Below, in pieces: positions 34,332 to 43,962 of a DNA stretch of 64,000 nt (its first letter is position 1; each line of letters opens with the position of its first letter). Under the pieces are notes generated by a model, which saw only the letters and a program-made list of their open reading frames with translations, was not told the DNA's origin and ran no database searches. This DNA is from Companilactobacillus kimchii DSM 13961 = JCM 10707 (GTDB lineage Bacteria > Bacillota > Bacilli > Lactobacillales > Lactobacillaceae), in contig NZ_AZDH01000006.1 in the NCBI RefSeq assembly GCF_001435445.1, positions 79,879-143,878 of the forward strand. Direction: 5' to 3'. The translations under genes and the position numbers were made by a program.

Positions 34332-36056
34332 CTACTTATTCAAGTATTCTTCAACAAGTTTCTTGTTATCTTCGTTAGTGATTGATTCATTAACGGCACG
34401 ATCTGCCAATGTAGCAAGATCCTTTGTGCTTAGTTTCTTCATCAAACTTCTTACACGAAGAACTGATGTAGCACTCATTGAGTACTCGTCAAGACCCATG
34501 CTTAATAGCAATGGAAGCATTGTGTTGTCACCAGCAGCTTCACCACACATACCAGCCCACTTGCCTTCTTTATGAGCTGATTCAATAACGTGCTTGATCA
34601 ATCTCAAAATTGAAGGATTGTATGGTTGATATAGGTATGAAACATGTTCGTTACCACGATCAGCAGCCATTGTGTATTGGATTAAATCGTTTGTTCCAAT
34701 ACTGAAGAAATCAACTTCCTTAGCAAATTGGTCTGCCAAAACAGCAGCAGCAGGAACTTCCATCATCATTCCTAATTGAATGTCGTCGGAAACTTCTACA
34801 CCGTCTTTAACTAAGTTAGCTTTTTCTTCTTCAAAGACCTTCTTGGCATCTCTGAACTCTTGCAATGTACCGATCATTGGGAACATAATACGCAAGTTAC
34901 CAAAAGCAGATGCACGAAGCAAAGCTCTTAGTTGAGTTCTAAAGATTTCTTGTCTATCCAAACTGATACGGATAGCACGGTAGCCTAGGAATGGGTTCAT
35001 TTCTTCAGGAAGTGGTAGGTATGGCAAATGCTTGTCACCACCGATATCCATAGTACGGACAACGACTGGCTTACCTTTCATTCCTTCAAGAACCTTCTTA
35101 TAAGCCTTGAATTGATCTTCTTCTGTTGGAAGACTATCTGATTGCATGTATAGGAATTCTGTACGATACAAACCAATACCTTCAGCGCCGTTTTCAACAA
35201 CGCCTTCTAGGTCATCAGGTGTACCGATATTAGCAGCAATATCAAAGTGTTTGCCATCAGCCGTAACTGAAGCTTCATCCTTTAATTTTTCCCATTCTGC
35301 TTTTTCTTCGGCAAAGTCCTTAGCTTTTTGTTGATACTTCTTAATATCATCATCAGAAGGATCAACGATAGCAGCACCGCTTAAACCATCAACGATAACT
35401 GTATCTCCGGCTTTAACATCAGTAGTGATTGTGTCAGTACCAACAACAGCTGGCAATTCAAGTGAACGTGCCATGATAGCTGAATGGGCTGTACGACCAC
35501 CAATATCAGTAACAAAGCCTTTTACATACTTTTTGTTTAATTGAGCTGTATCACTAGGTGTCAAATCATGAGCAACAATGACAACTTGGTGATCAATCAA
35601 TGCTGGGTTTGGTAATTCAACTCCTAGTAAATGAGCCATAACACGTTTTGTAACGTCACGGACATCGGCTGCTCTTTCTTGCATGTATGGATTATCTGTC
35701 ATACCCTCAAAAATTGAAATAAAGTTTTCTGAGACATCATGCAATGCTTGTTCAGCATTAACATCCTTGTCTGAAACTTCTTTTTCAACTGCGCCTGTAA
35801 ATTCTGGATCAGCCAAAATCATCTTGTGAGCATCAAAAACTTGAGCTTCTTCTTCACCTAAAGATTCCTTAGCGGTATCTCTGATTTTTGTAAGCTCATC
35901 ATCTGATGTTGAAATAGCATCCTTAAGACGACTGATTTCTGCATCAGCATCTGAAATACTTTTCTTAGTGAAAGACAAATCTGGTTGAACTAAAAGGTAT
36001 GCTTCTGCAGTAGCGATACCATCACTAGCCGCAATTCCCTTAATAGTTTTAACCAT
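34332..36056 (-). CDS. ptsI: Phosphoenolpyruvate-protein phosphotransferase (PTS enzyme I)
   Basis: General cytosolic PTS enzyme (574 aa) that takes the phosphoryl group from PEP and passes it to HPr. The phosphorylated His191 lies in [13 protein letters not shown]; the PEP/Mg-binding C-terminal barrel shows [21 protein letters not shown] residues ([16 protein letters not shown]) and the active-site Cys in GMCGEAAGD. The ATG shares one base with the ptsH stop (TAATG), so translation is coupled. It would serve the orphan EIIC at 56 kb and other EII complexes elsewhere. Confidence 0.97.
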   Translation of the reverse strand: MVKTIKGIAASDGIATAEAYLLVQPDLSFTKKSISDADAEISRLKDAISTSDDELTKIRDTAKESLGEEEAQVFDAHKMILADPEFTGAVEKEVSDKDVNAEQALHDVSENFISIFEGMTDNPYMQERAADVRDVTKRVMAHLLGVELPNPALIDHQVVIVAHDLTPSDTAQLNKKYVKGFVTDIGGRTAHSAIMARSLELPAVVGTDTITTDVKAGDTVIVDGLSGAAIVDPSDDDIKKYQQKAKDFAEEKAEWEKLKDEASVTADGKHFDIAANIGTPDDLEGVVENGAEGIGLYRTEFLYMQSDSLPTEEDQFKAYKKVLEGMKGKPVVVRTMDIGGDKHLPYLPLPEEMNPFLGYRAIRISLDRQEIFRTQLRALLRASAFGNLRIMFPMIGTLQEFRDAKKVFEEEKANLVKDGVEVSDDIQLGMMMEVPAAAVLADQFAKEVDFFSIGTNDLIQYTMAADRGNEHVSYLYQPYNPSILRLIKHVIESAHKEGKWAGMCGEAAGDNTMLPLLLSMGLDEYSMSATSVLRVRSLMKKLSTKDLATLADRAVNESITNEDNKKLVEEYLNK

Positions 36057-36322
36057 TATTCTGCCAATCCTTCCTTTGTCATTGTTTCTGAGATAGCAGC
36101 AACTGCGTCAGCAGCGTCGTCACCATCAGCAGTGATTGTAACATCAGCACCTTGGCCAACACCAAGTGACATAACACCCATGATTGACTTCAAGTTAACT
36201 GATTTGCCTGAAAATTCAATGTTGATATCTGAACTGAACTTGCTTGCTGCTTGTACTAGCATTGTAGCTGGACGTGCGTGGATACCTGTTTCTGCAATAA
36301 TGTGAAATTCTTTCTTTTCCAT
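36056..36322 (-). CDS. ptsH: Phosphocarrier protein HPr
   Basis: 88 aa. PEP-dependent phosphorylation site His15 in TGIHARPAT and the regulatory Ser46 in [12 protein letters not shown], the site used by HPr kinase; P-Ser-HPr is the corepressor of CcpA in this phylum. GTGAGG precedes the ATG at 36322. The promoter lies at 36383-36411 with two cre-like sequences further upstream, so the operon may itself be under CcpA. Confidence 0.98.
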   Translation of the reverse strand: MEKKEFHIIAETGIHARPATMLVQAASKFSSDINIEFSGKSVNLKSIMGVMSLGVGQGADVTITADGDDAADAVAAISETMTKEGLAE

Positions 36323-36382
36323 AATTAATACCTCACCATATAATATAAAATTCTGTAGTTACACTACAAATATTCACTAATT

Positions 36383-36411
36383 AATTTACCATTATCTCTA
36401 ATTTTTCACAA
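36383..36411 (-). promoter_or_regulatory. Promoter of ptsHI
   Basis: Minus strand TTGTGA (36406-36411), 17-nt spacer, TAAATT (36383-36388). Confidence 0.6.
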
Positions 36412-36456
36412 GGGTTTTGATTAAAAAATAGCAAGATAAGTCAAGTGTGATAAGCC

Positions 36457-36495
36457 GTTTAACGCTTACAACCCCTGATGCTGAAAGCGTTTATA
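36457..36495. promoter_or_regulatory. Two cre-like sites between ptsH and clpE
   Basis: TGAAAGCGTTTATA (36482-36495, + strand, 13/14 of consensus) and TGTAAGCGTTAAAC (36457-36470, minus strand, 12/14). They lie about 80-115 nt upstream of the predicted ptsH start, a position compatible with CcpA activation. Confidence 0.5.
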
Positions 36496-36574
36496 TTACC
36501 AAACTTTTTCAATTAAATTTGAAAAAAATATTTTTTCCTTCTATTAAAAAGATTATTTTATAAAAATCTAAGAC

Positions 36575-36610
36575 TTAGCACTTGCATTAGTCGAGTGCTA
36601 ATTATATACT
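36575..36610 (+). promoter_or_regulatory. CIRCE element overlapping the clpE promoter
   Basis: TTAGCACTT - 9 nt - GAGTGCTAA (36575-36583, 36593-36601), one mismatch from the HrcA consensus. It covers the -35 TTGCAT (36582-36587) of a promoter with a 17-nt spacer and -10 TATACT (36605-36610). No CtsR heptad repeat is visible. Confidence 0.85.
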
Positions 36611-36648
36611 ACCGTTGTATCCTGTGCAAAAGGAAAGGTGGGGTGCGT

Positions 36649-38847
36649 ATGCTTTGTCAGAATTGTCATAAAAATGAAGCGACAATTCATTTGTACACTA
36701 GTGTTAATGGTCAACGAACAGAAATCAATCTCTGCCAAGACTGTTATCAAAAATTAAGAAATCAAGCTAACGAAGGTATGAATAATATGGCACAAAATCC
36801 ATCTGGTGGATTTTCTAGTTTCGAAGACTTGTTTAACGCACTAAATGGTGCTCAACAACCTAATGCTTTCGAGCAACAAGGTCCTCAAACTCAAACTGGT
36901 GGCGGCAATGGTAATGGTCGCAGACCTAGAGGTAATGGAGTCTTAGATCAATATGGTGTCGATTTAACCGATCTCGCTAAAAAAGGTCAAATCGATCCTG
37001 TTATCGGTCGTGACAAGGAAATAAACCGTGTAATTGAAATTTTAAATAGAAGAACTAAGAACAACCCTGTTCTAATTGGTGAAGCAGGTGTAGGTAAAAC
37101 CGCTGTTGTCGAGGGTCTTGCACAAAAGATTGTCGACGGCGATGTACCTGAAAAGTTACAAAATAAACACGTCGTACGTTTGGATGTAGTTTCATTAGTC
37201 CAAGGTACTGGTGTTCGTGGTCAATTTGAACAAAGAATGCAACAACTAATCAATGAATTGCAAAAGAATAAGGAAATTATTCTATTCATTGATGAAATTC
37301 ATGAAATTGTTGGTGCTGGTAACGCTGAAGGTGGCATGGATGCAGGTAACGTTTTGAAGCCTGCCCTAGCCCGTGGTGATCTGCAATTAGTCGGTGCTAC
37401 TACTTTAAATGAGTATCGTACAATTGAAAAAGATTCTGCCCTTGAACGTCGTCTCCAACCTGTTCAAGTAAATGAGCCAAGTGTTGATGAAACCATTCAA
37501 ATTTTGAAGGGTATTCAACCAAAATATGAAGATTATCATCACGTTAAATTCTCAAGCAAAGCTATTCAATCCGCTGCTGAACTATCAGCTCGCTATATTC
37601 AGGATCGCTTTTTACCTGACAAGGCTATCGATTTAATTGATGAAGCCGGTTCTAAGAAGAATCTCCAAATCAATCATGTTGACATGGCTGACTTAGATAA
37701 CAAGATCTCTGATGCTGAGGTCCAAAAGCAAGCTGCTCTTCGTAATGAAGATTATGAAAAAGCCGCTTACTATCGTGACCAAGTTACAAAGTTCCAAGAA
37801 ATGAAAGATGGAGCTAAGAGCGAACCAGCTGATAATAATACTGTTACTGAAAAAGATATTCAAAAAGTTGTTGAAGAAAAAACTAATATTCCTGTTGGCG
37901 AACTTCAATCCAATGAACAAGCCCAATTGAAGAATTTGGAACCTGATTTGAAGTCACATATCATTGGCCAAGATAAGGCTGTTGGTGATGTAGCTAAAGC
38001 TATTCGTCGTAACAGAGTTGGTTTTAACAAATCTGGACGTCCAATTGGTTCCTTCCTATTCGTTGGTCCTACCGGTGTTGGTAAGACTGAACTTGCTAAA
38101 CAATTAGCTCGTGAACTGTTCGGCTCTGAAGATTCAATGATCAGATTCGATATGTCTGAATACATGGAGAAACATTCAATTTCTAAGTTAATTGGTTCAC
38201 CTCCAGGGTATGTTGGTTACGAAGAAGCTGGTCAATTGACTGAAAAGGTTCGTCGTAATCCATACAGTTTGGTTCTACTTGATGAAATTGAAAAGGCTCA
38301 TCCCGATGTTATGCATATGTTCTTGCAAATCCTCGATGATGGACGTCTAACAGATTCACAAGGTAGAACAGTTAGTTTCAAAGATACTATCATCATCATG
38401 ACTTCTAACGCTGGTCAAGGCTTACAAGAAGCTAATGTTGGTTTTGGTGCCGAAGCAACTGGAACAACTAATTCAGTTATGAGTAGACTTTCAGAATTCT
38501 TCAAACCAGAATTTCTTAACAGATTTGATGGTATCGTTGAATTCAACTCTCTAACTAAAGATAACCTACTTAAGATTGTTGATTTGATGCTTGATGATAC
38601 TAACAAGATGATTGCCGACCAAGGTCTAACCATCCATGTAACAAAGGATGCCAAGGATAAATTGGTCGACCTAGGTTACAATCCTAAGATGGGTGCTCGT
38701 CCACTCCGTCGTGTTATTGAAGAACAAATTGAAGACAAAGTTGCAGACTACTTCCTTGATCATTCAAAGGATAAGGATCTACAAGCAAGCATTGTCAAAG
38801 GTGAAATTAAAATTTCTAAGTATAGTGCACCTGATACCGAAGAATAA
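36649..38847 (+). CDS. clpE: ATP-dependent Clp protease ATP-binding subunit ClpE
   Basis: Hsp100 unfoldase of 732 aa that partners ClpP in clearing damaged protein. The order is: N-terminal zinc finger (Cys3, Cys6, Cys29, Cys32) that defines ClpE, a Gly/Asn/Gln-rich linker (about 50-95), AAA-1 with Walker A GEAGVGKT at 144-151, a UVR coil (about 345-400), AAA-2 with GPTGVGKT at 473-480, and the C-terminal D2-small domain. ATG 36649 is chosen since AAAGGTGGGG lies 6-14 nt upstream and the product starts with the zinc finger; an in-frame start at 36595 would lie within the promoter. Heat-inducible by CIRCE. Confidence 0.96.
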   Translation: MLCQNCHKNEATIHLYTSVNGQRTEINLCQDCYQKLRNQANEGMNNMAQNPSGGFSSFEDLFNALNGAQQPNAFEQQGPQTQTGGGNGNGRRPRGNGVLDQYGVDLTDLAKKGQIDPVIGRDKEINRVIEILNRRTKNNPVLIGEAGVGKTAVVEGLAQKIVDGDVPEKLQNKHVVRLDVVSLVQGTGVRGQFEQRMQQLINELQKNKEIILFIDEIHEIVGAGNAEGGMDAGNVLKPALARGDLQLVGATTLNEYRTIEKDSALERRLQPVQVNEPSVDETIQILKGIQPKYEDYHHVKFSSKAIQSAAELSARYIQDRFLPDKAIDLIDEAGSKKNLQINHVDMADLDNKISDAEVQKQAALRNEDYEKAAYYRDQVTKFQEMKDGAKSEPADNNTVTEKDIQKVVEEKTNIPVGELQSNEQAQLKNLEPDLKSHIIGQDKAVGDVAKAIRRNRVGFNKSGRPIGSFLFVGPTGVGKTELAKQLARELFGSEDSMIRFDMSEYMEKHSISKLIGSPPGYVGYEEAGQLTEKVRRNPYSLVLLDEIEKAHPDVMHMFLQILDDGRLTDSQGRTVSFKDTIIIMTSNAGQGLQEANVGFGAEATGTTNSVMSRLSEFFKPEFLNRFDGIVEFNSLTKDNLLKIVDLMLDDTNKMIADQGLTIHVTKDAKDKLVDLGYNPKMGARPLRRVIEEQIEDKVADYFLDHSKDKDLQASIVKGEIKISKYSAPDTEE

Positions 38848-38862
38848 TAGTGGTGCTTTCTA

Positions 38863-38895
38863 AATACAGATCCTAACAAGGTCTGTATTTTTTTT
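38863..38895 (+). terminator. Terminator after clpE
   Basis: AATACAGA...TCTGTATT-type stem (38863-38889) followed by eight T. Confidence 0.85.
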
Positions 38896-38947
38896 ATACA
38901 CTCTACTCGTCACTAAAATAAAGAATTTTCTCAACCGACAATCTAAA

Positions 38948-38989
38948 AAACAAAAAGCACGCATCCAAAAGGATACATGCTTTTTGTTT
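38948..38989 (-). terminator. Terminator after the nitroreductase gene
   Basis: AAACAAAAAGCA-GCATCC / GGAT-C-TGCTTTTTGTTT stem with AAAA loop, symmetrical A/T flanks. Confidence 0.8.
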
Positions 38990-39017
38990 CCAACACTAAA
39001 TGGTGTTTTCCTACAGA

Positions 39018-39758
39018 TTAATATTTGGCTAACCCTCGTTTATTCAAAAATCTCTTCATATAATCTCTAGGATGCTTTTCTATACTTTTAATTGACGTAT
39101 CAGCCCAAGTACGATTAGATTTTCTTCCTGATCTATTTTGATAATATGATCTTGTCTCTTCATTATAATCATCTATTATTTTTGATTCATCTTTAAAGTA
39201 CTTATTAGTTGTATAAATACCATCGAATGGAATTCTAGGTTTAAGGTCGTTTCTTTGATCAGGATGTCCAATCACAAGTCCAAAAACTGGGTAGGCATCA
39301 TTGGGAATTTCTAATAATTTTGATATTTCCTCAATACCATCCCTAACTCCACCGATATAACATGTACCTAATCCCATAGATTCGGCCGCAATCACCATAT
39401 TTTGTGCCGCAATTGAAGCATCAACAGCACCAACAATCGTTGCGTCAACGTTCTCAATTGCTCGAGAGACATCTATTCCCAAGCGCTTGGACATTTCTTT
39501 ATTACGATGTAAATCTGCAATGAAAATGAATAACTCGGGACTTTCCTTTATAAAAGGCTGATTACCAGCGTATTCAGCTATTTTTGATTTAATTTTATCA
39601 TCCGTAATGCCGATAATTGAATACGATTGTTGATAACTGGCTGTTGCTGCTGACTGTGCGGCAGTTACTAGCTCTTTGATTTCATTTTGAGTTAATTTCT
39701 CTTCTGTAAAAGATCTAACGGATACATGTTGATAAATAGTTTCTAAAGTTTGATTCAT
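39018..39758 (-). CDS. Flavin-dependent nitroreductase-family NADPH oxidoreductase (NfrA-like)
   Basis: 246-aa FMN enzyme of the nitroreductase/Frp type. N-terminal HVSVRSFTEEKLT holds the Arg-Ser-Phe FMN phosphate motif, followed by QSAATASYQQSYSIIGI, a middle AAESMGLGTCYIGGVRDG and the C-terminal PVFGLVIGHP; the Lys/Arg-rich tail (GRKSNRTWADTS) matches NfrA/FrxA proteins that reduce nitroaromatics, quinones or FMN. ATG 39758 has GGGAG 9 nt upstream. The palindrome at 39779-39800, also found upstream of the neighbouring TetR gene, suggests repression by that regulator. Confidence 0.87.
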   Translation of the reverse strand: MNQTLETIYQHVSVRSFTEEKLTQNEIKELVTAAQSAATASYQQSYSIIGITDDKIKSKIAEYAGNQPFIKESPELFIFIADLHRNKEMSKRLGIDVSRAIENVDATIVGAVDASIAAQNMVIAAESMGLGTCYIGGVRDGIEEISKLLEIPNDAYPVFGLVIGHPDQRNDLKPRIPFDGIYTTNKYFKDESKIIDDYNEETRSYYQNRSGRKSNRTWADTSIKSIEKHPRDYMKRFLNKRGLAKY

Positions 39759-39778
39759 AATATTAACTCCCATTTGCT

Positions 39779-39800
39779 TTTTGTAACAATTAGTACAAAA
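39779..39800. promoter_or_regulatory. Palindromic TetR operator upstream of the nitroreductase gene
   Basis: TTTTGTA and TACAAAA arms around ACAATTAG. The same core (TTTTGTAAC-ATTAGT) recurs at 40459. Confidence 0.65.
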
Positions 39801-39825
39801 TACTTAAAAATTAAAACAAACAAAG

Positions 39826-40413
39826 CTATGCAATGTTTGTCATTGTTGCTTGAACCATTTGCTCCGCCACTTTCTTATTACGAATCGTGGCATTTAGCGT
39901 CCTAAGACCATAATAACTACACAATAAACTCTGTACCAAATCATTAACCGTTTTTTCAGATTCAATTTCATGAGACTCTATTCCCTCATTGACGATTTTT
40001 AAAAGAGTTTGTTCCAAAAATTTAGCATGAACATCGCCCCACTTTTGAACATCACTATCTGACTGAGATCTCTCCACTGAGGCCTTAATCAGAAAACAAC
40101 CATTACTGTTTTTTTCAAAATCTCGATCCATTGACCAAGTAAATAAATTTTCAATTCGCTTTTTTACAGGGATTGGTTGAGTCAAAATATTCAATTGAAC
40201 CGCCATCCATTGTTCGTGATATTTCTTTAGAGTTCTTTTATATAAATCATGTTTGTTGCCAAAAGCATTGTATAAACTGCTTCGTCCTAAACCTGTTGCC
40301 TTACACAAATCATCGGTTGAACTGGCTTCGTAGCCCTTCTCCCAAAAAACTTTCATTGCGTCTTCTATTACTTTATCTTGGTCAAATAATCGCGGTCTAC
40401 CCGTCTGCTTCAA
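39826..40413 (-). CDS. TetR/AcrR-family transcriptional regulator
   Basis: 195 aa from TTG 40413. The N-terminal helix-turn-helix reads GRPRLFDQDKVIEDAMKVF, then STDDLCKATGLGRSSLYNAFGNKHDLY, close to the YxaF/LmrA-like or TetR_C_6-type regulators of electrophile-reducing enzymes. The C-terminal ligand domain contains NGCFLIKASVERS. AAGGGG lies 8 nt upstream of the TTG; GTG 40422 and TTG 40431 are other possible starts. It is 67 nt upstream of the nitroreductase gene on the same strand, and both genes carry the same operator. Confidence 0.85.
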   Translation of the reverse strand: MKQTGRPRLFDQDKVIEDAMKVFWEKGYEASSTDDLCKATGLGRSSLYNAFGNKHDLYKRTLKKYHEQWMAVQLNILTQPIPVKKRIENLFTWSMDRDFEKNSNGCFLIKASVERSQSDSDVQKWGDVHAKFLEQTLLKIVNEGIESHEIESEKTVNDLVQSLLCSYYGLRTLNATIRNKKVAEQMVQATMTNIA

Positions 40414-40458
40414 CTTTTTCACCCCTTGCAAAAACGATTATAAATTATATTCTAATAG

Positions 40459-40479
40459 TTTTGTAACGATTAGTCAAAA
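40459..40479. promoter_or_regulatory. Second copy of the TetR operator, upstream of the regulator gene
   Basis: TTTTGTAACGATTAGTCAAAA; same core as at 39779-39800, one base shorter, outer arms TTTTG/CAAAA. It lies about 45 nt before the start codon. Confidence 0.6.
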
Positions 40480-40489
40480 ACTGAAATAA

Positions 40490-40534
40490 TAAAAAAAGCG
40501 AGACTGGATACAATCCACTTGTCTCACTCTTTTA
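40490..40534 (-). terminator. Terminator after the PepSY lipoprotein gene
   Basis: GTGAGAC-GTGGAT / ATCCA-GTCTCGC stem followed by TTTTTTT on the minus strand. Confidence 0.8.
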
Positions 40535-40538
40535 AAAG

Positions 40539-41105
40539 TTAATCATTTTCAACTTTCAAAACTTTACCGCTCTGAGCATTGATTTTGACTTCTTTTTCTT
40601 GAGAACCATTTTTAACCTTAACTTCCCAATAAGTGATTCCCAAATCTTTATCCAAATTAAATTCAGTACTGTCACCTTTTGCCGCATTTTCAGCTATTGT
40701 GGCCGCCTTTTTAACGCTAATCAATTTATTCAAATCCAAACTCTCATTCTTACGAGTAGTTTCATTCTGATCTTCTTCATCTAATTCTTCTTCAGAATTT
40801 TGAATTATCTTTTTATTTTTGGCATTAATTGTAACTTGATATTCCCTCAGTTCATCAATTCCTTCTACTTTATAGACAGGACCTCTAAATGATTTTTCTA
40901 ATTCCAGAGAAGTGATATCCGTCTTAGGATATTTCTTTTGATAAATTTTAATGGCATCATTAGCACTAACTTTGATAGTATCTTTCAATACCTTCGTAGA
41001 ACTAGTTTTATTTGATGCACTACTAGTATTATTTGTGGAACAACCTACAAGTAAAACAAACATGAATATGGCGACAGTAATTGTTAAAAAACGTTTTTTC
41101 ATCAT
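40539..41105 (-). CDS. PepSY-domain lipoprotein
   Basis: 188 aa with a lysine-rich N-terminus, hydrophobic signal and lipobox LLVGC, hence anchored outside the membrane. Two PepSY-like units: about 45-100 (IKVSANDAIKIYQKKYPKTDITSLELEK) and about 125-188 (ISVKKAATIAENAAKGDSTEFNLD...YWEVKVKNGSQEKEVKINAQSGKVL), separated by an acidic linker. PepSY proteins are thought to inhibit proteases or sense the wall; the target is unknown. ATG 41105 or 41102 fits the GAGGAT site; the longer frame to 41216 adds a non-signal sequence and is unlikely. Confidence 0.82.
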   Translation of the reverse strand: MMKKRFLTITVAIFMFVLLVGCSTNNTSSASNKTSSTKVLKDTIKVSANDAIKIYQKKYPKTDITSLELEKSFRGPVYKVEGIDELREYQVTINAKNKKIIQNSEEELDEEDQNETTRKNESLDLNKLISVKKAATIAENAAKGDSTEFNLDKDLGITYWEVKVKNGSQEKEVKINAQSGKVLKVEND

Positions 41106-41253
41106 CGTATCCTCACTTTTTTGATTACTTTGTAAGTTAAGTATACTGAATTCATTTCTACATACACAACAAAAAGGAATAGGATTTTTAGATAACATTT
41201 TTAACCCAAAGTACAAATATTACATCTTGGTTATGTAAATATCTGTATTGAAA

Positions 41254-43026
41254 TTATTTTACAACTGTCAACATTTCTTTCAAAAATGGTGCGATACTCT
41301 GTGATCCAAATTCAGCTTGCTTAATCTCCTGTAAGTAATCAAAAGTATGAGTCTGTGATTCCTGATAGGTTTCCTTAGCATTGCTCAAGAATTCTTGTTT
41401 TCCCGTGTTTAAATAATCGCAAATGAATTCTAGTGACTGCATCTGATCAATGGCATTGTCCAACCAAGGTAACATTTCATCACGCAAATTCTTTTGCCCA
41501 TTAACCTTAAAGTACAATGCATCTTGTTTAATCTTAGTAAACTCATGTTTTAAATTATTAATCTCTTTTGGAGATGTTGTTTTCTCATCCATCTCTTCAA
41601 TAAATTGACGCAATTTTGTATCTAAATTAGGTGACTCTAAATTGAGCTCAGGCATAGCTCCATTGAATTGCATATGTTGTGCTAAATTTTCCAAAGCCTT
41701 GGAACCTTTAGATGATTTAAAAGTTTGATTCTCAACATAATTAAAAGCATTATGTTCAATTTGACATTCAGTTTCACTGTCAGCCCAAATATTCCAAGAA
41801 TAAGCCGCATTGATAAAAATTGCTGGTTTAGAGGCTTCTGATTGCATCATAGGATTCAACATGACGCCGTAGATTTTCTTACTATCTGCTTGAGCCTGTA
41901 AGTAATGCTTAGCGCCACCCATAATCAAATTATTTCTAGAACCATCATTTACCGGCCAATTGATCCACAATTGTACTGGGCGATATTCTGCACCTTTGAC
42001 TGTTAAATTATCTTTCAAAACATTCAAAAACTCGTTCGAAACAACTCCAAATGTTTTTCCACCGGTAACTACCATATGAATATTCTTAGGTAAACCTGCA
42101 TTCAAGTCACGTAAATCATAATGTCCATTGTCCTTGGCTCCATCTGAATAATAGTAATACGGCACAAAAATCATATCTGTAACCAAATCAGGATAATTTC
42201 TCTTACGTTTCTTTAGGAAATTTGACATATCTTTCATCAACTTAATATAGTCATCATCCCCATGCTTAGGCCAAGGTGCATCATCCGCTAGAATACCAAA
42301 TTCTCTGACACCAACTAACATTAATTGATCAAATTTTTTCTCAATAATTCTTAAATCACTAATATAATTCCGATCAAAACGGATTGGATCATGCATAAAT
42401 GGATGAAGCGTCCAAACAAACTTGGTTTTAGTCTCATTACCAACTTGAGCCAATTTTTTAATTTTATTTAACCGCTTCTGGGGATAAAGTTCACGCCATT
42501 TTTCGTTGTGATAAGGATCATCTTTCGGCGCAAAGACATACTGTGTTAACTTCAAATCACTACCAAAACGCATTAAATTAATTCGATCGGCATCCGACCA
42601 AGGATTACCATAATAACCCTCAATAAAGCCTCGATTTTTTACGTCTGCATAATCTCGTATTGCCAATTGTTGTACCTTAAGTCCTTGAGATTGTTTCAAA
42701 ATCTGTCTCAGGGTAGCCAGTCCATAGAAAACAGCATCAGTATTGTCGCCAAATAATTGAATTTTGGATTCGGTAATCATTAGTTTATAACCGTCATAAT
42801 GATGAGATGGATGTTTAGATATTCGAATAATTATATTGATCATCTCAGCACTGATCTGCGTATTAGTTTCAAACCCAATTTGAAATTCCTTGAGTATTCC
42901 CAGCACCCTATTTTTAGTATATTGATCCAAATTTTGATCCATTATCAGATTAACTTTAGGCAATAATGAAATAGTACCTTCGTCATAGACTAAATCCTGT
43001 GGAATTGGAAACAATTTATACTTCAT
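41254..43026 (-). CDS. GH84 beta-N-acetylglucosaminidase (hyaluronidase/NagJ/O-GlcNAcase family)
   Basis: Glycoside hydrolase of 590 aa without signal peptide, so cytoplasmic unless exported otherwise. A beta-hexosaminidase-like N-domain (about 1-130) precedes the GH84 barrel with GFIEGYYGNPWS (about 133) and the catalytic Asp-Asp pair D248/D249 in ILADDAPW; a helical C-terminal domain follows (about 450-590). The enzyme would release GlcNAc from imported glycosides by substrate-assisted catalysis. Its ribosome binding site directly follows the terminator of the PucR gene; it sits in a group with a regulator and the MsmK ATPase. Confidence 0.9.
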   Translation of the reverse strand: MKYKLFPIPQDLVYDEGTISLLPKVNLIMDQNLDQYTKNRVLGILKEFQIGFETNTQISAEMINIIIRISKHPSHHYDGYKLMITESKIQLFGDNTDAVFYGLATLRQILKQSQGLKVQQLAIRDYADVKNRGFIEGYYGNPWSDADRINLMRFGSDLKLTQYVFAPKDDPYHNEKWRELYPQKRLNKIKKLAQVGNETKTKFVWTLHPFMHDPIRFDRNYISDLRIIEKKFDQLMLVGVREFGILADDAPWPKHGDDDYIKLMKDMSNFLKKRKRNYPDLVTDMIFVPYYYYSDGAKDNGHYDLRDLNAGLPKNIHMVVTGGKTFGVVSNEFLNVLKDNLTVKGAEYRPVQLWINWPVNDGSRNNLIMGGAKHYLQAQADSKKIYGVMLNPMMQSEASKPAIFINAAYSWNIWADSETECQIEHNAFNYVENQTFKSSKGSKALENLAQHMQFNGAMPELNLESPNLDTKLRQFIEEMDEKTTSPKEINNLKHEFTKIKQDALYFKVNGQKNLRDEMLPWLDNAIDQMQSLEFICDYLNTGKQEFLSNAKETYQESQTHTFDYLQEIKQAEFGSQSIAPFLKEMLTVVK

Positions 43027-43040
43027 ATTATTTCTCCCTC

Positions 43041-43080
43041 AAAAAAAGGTTGACCAAAACATTATGTTTTGCCCAACCTT
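43041..43080 (-). terminator. Terminator hairpin directly before the GH84 gene
   Basis: AAGGTTG-C-AAAACA/TTTTG-CAACCTT stem with a 5-nt loop, then TTTTTTT and at once GAGGGAG, the GH84 ribosome binding site. It fills most of the 60-nt gap. Confidence 0.85.
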
Positions 43081-43086
43081 GCTTTT

Positions 43087-43944
43087 TTACTTCAGTAACA
43101 AAAAGCATAAAACTAAATCATCACGATCTTTCAAATCAAAACCGGTCTGTTCATGGAATTTCTCCATTCGATATAATAATGTATTTCGATGTAAAAAGAG
43201 CATCTTTGAAGTCTTAGCTAAATTAGAATCACACTTGTACAAAGTATTGATCATTTGCGTAGTCTTAGAATCAATATTGATTTTGGTTTTTAATGACTTA
43301 AACATATCTGTATTTTTCAGATTTTGTTCAATCAAAAAATCCAAAATAACAGTAGATAAATTATTAACTCTTTCTTTCATTTCTAGCGATTTATGAAATA
43401 ATTGTCGTTCCATGTCAAAAATATTGGGGAGTTTATCATTGACTGGCCAAAACTGGCCAACATAAACATGACTTTTAGTATAGAAATCGGAATCTACTAA
43501 CTCTATCATTCTTTGGACTTCGAGCTTGTCCATATTTGTATTGGTCTCTTTTTCAATCAATATTCCGGTATACTTGTTGATCCAGAAACTATCTACAACG
43601 TCATCAAACGTATCTTCAAATACGCTCAACCACTCATTGGCTCGATCATCAGATTCCAACTTCTGTACTTCAAATTGGAGTACCCGAACATTAATTTTTT
43701 CGGCAGGAATTTTATCAGTCTCGTGAACTAAGAAATTCCACCATTGGTTATTAATGGATTTATTATTATTATCTTGACTGACAAGTGATAGGAGAAACTT
43801 CTCTCGGTTACTTAAATGATCTTTTTTGATTGTTACCCACTGTCCAGATATCAAGAAATTGTAATTATGGGGATCAGAACTAGGTTCTATAACTACTTTG
43901 GCATCTGGATACAATTCCAATAATTTAGCAATACTTCCTAGCAT
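43087..43944 (-). CDS. PucR/CdaR-type transcriptional regulator
   Basis: 285 aa. The C-terminal HTH (about 235-285: LYKCDSNLAKTSKMLFLHRNTLLYRMEKF followed by TGFDLKDRDDL, quoted in part) is the PucR type; the N-terminal two thirds are a GGDEF-like/effector region I cannot name. Similar regulators lie next to msmK in lactobacilli, in part annotated as CdaR-like sugar-diacid regulators. A role in controlling msmK or the GH84 gene is inferred from position. Gap of 18 nt to msmK. Confidence 0.75.
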   Translation of the reverse strand: MLGSIAKLLELYPDAKVVIEPSSDPHNYNFLISGQWVTIKKDHLSNREKFLLSLVSQDNNNKSINNQWWNFLVHETDKIPAEKINVRVLQFEVQKLESDDRANEWLSVFEDTFDDVVDSFWINKYTGILIEKETNTNMDKLEVQRMIELVDSDFYTKSHVYVGQFWPVNDKLPNIFDMERQLFHKSLEMKERVNNLSTVILDFLIEQNLKNTDMFKSLKTKINIDSKTTQMINTLYKCDSNLAKTSKMLFLHRNTLLYRMEKFHEQTGFDLKDRDDLVLCFLLLK

Positions 43945-43962
43945 ACATTTTAACCACCTATT

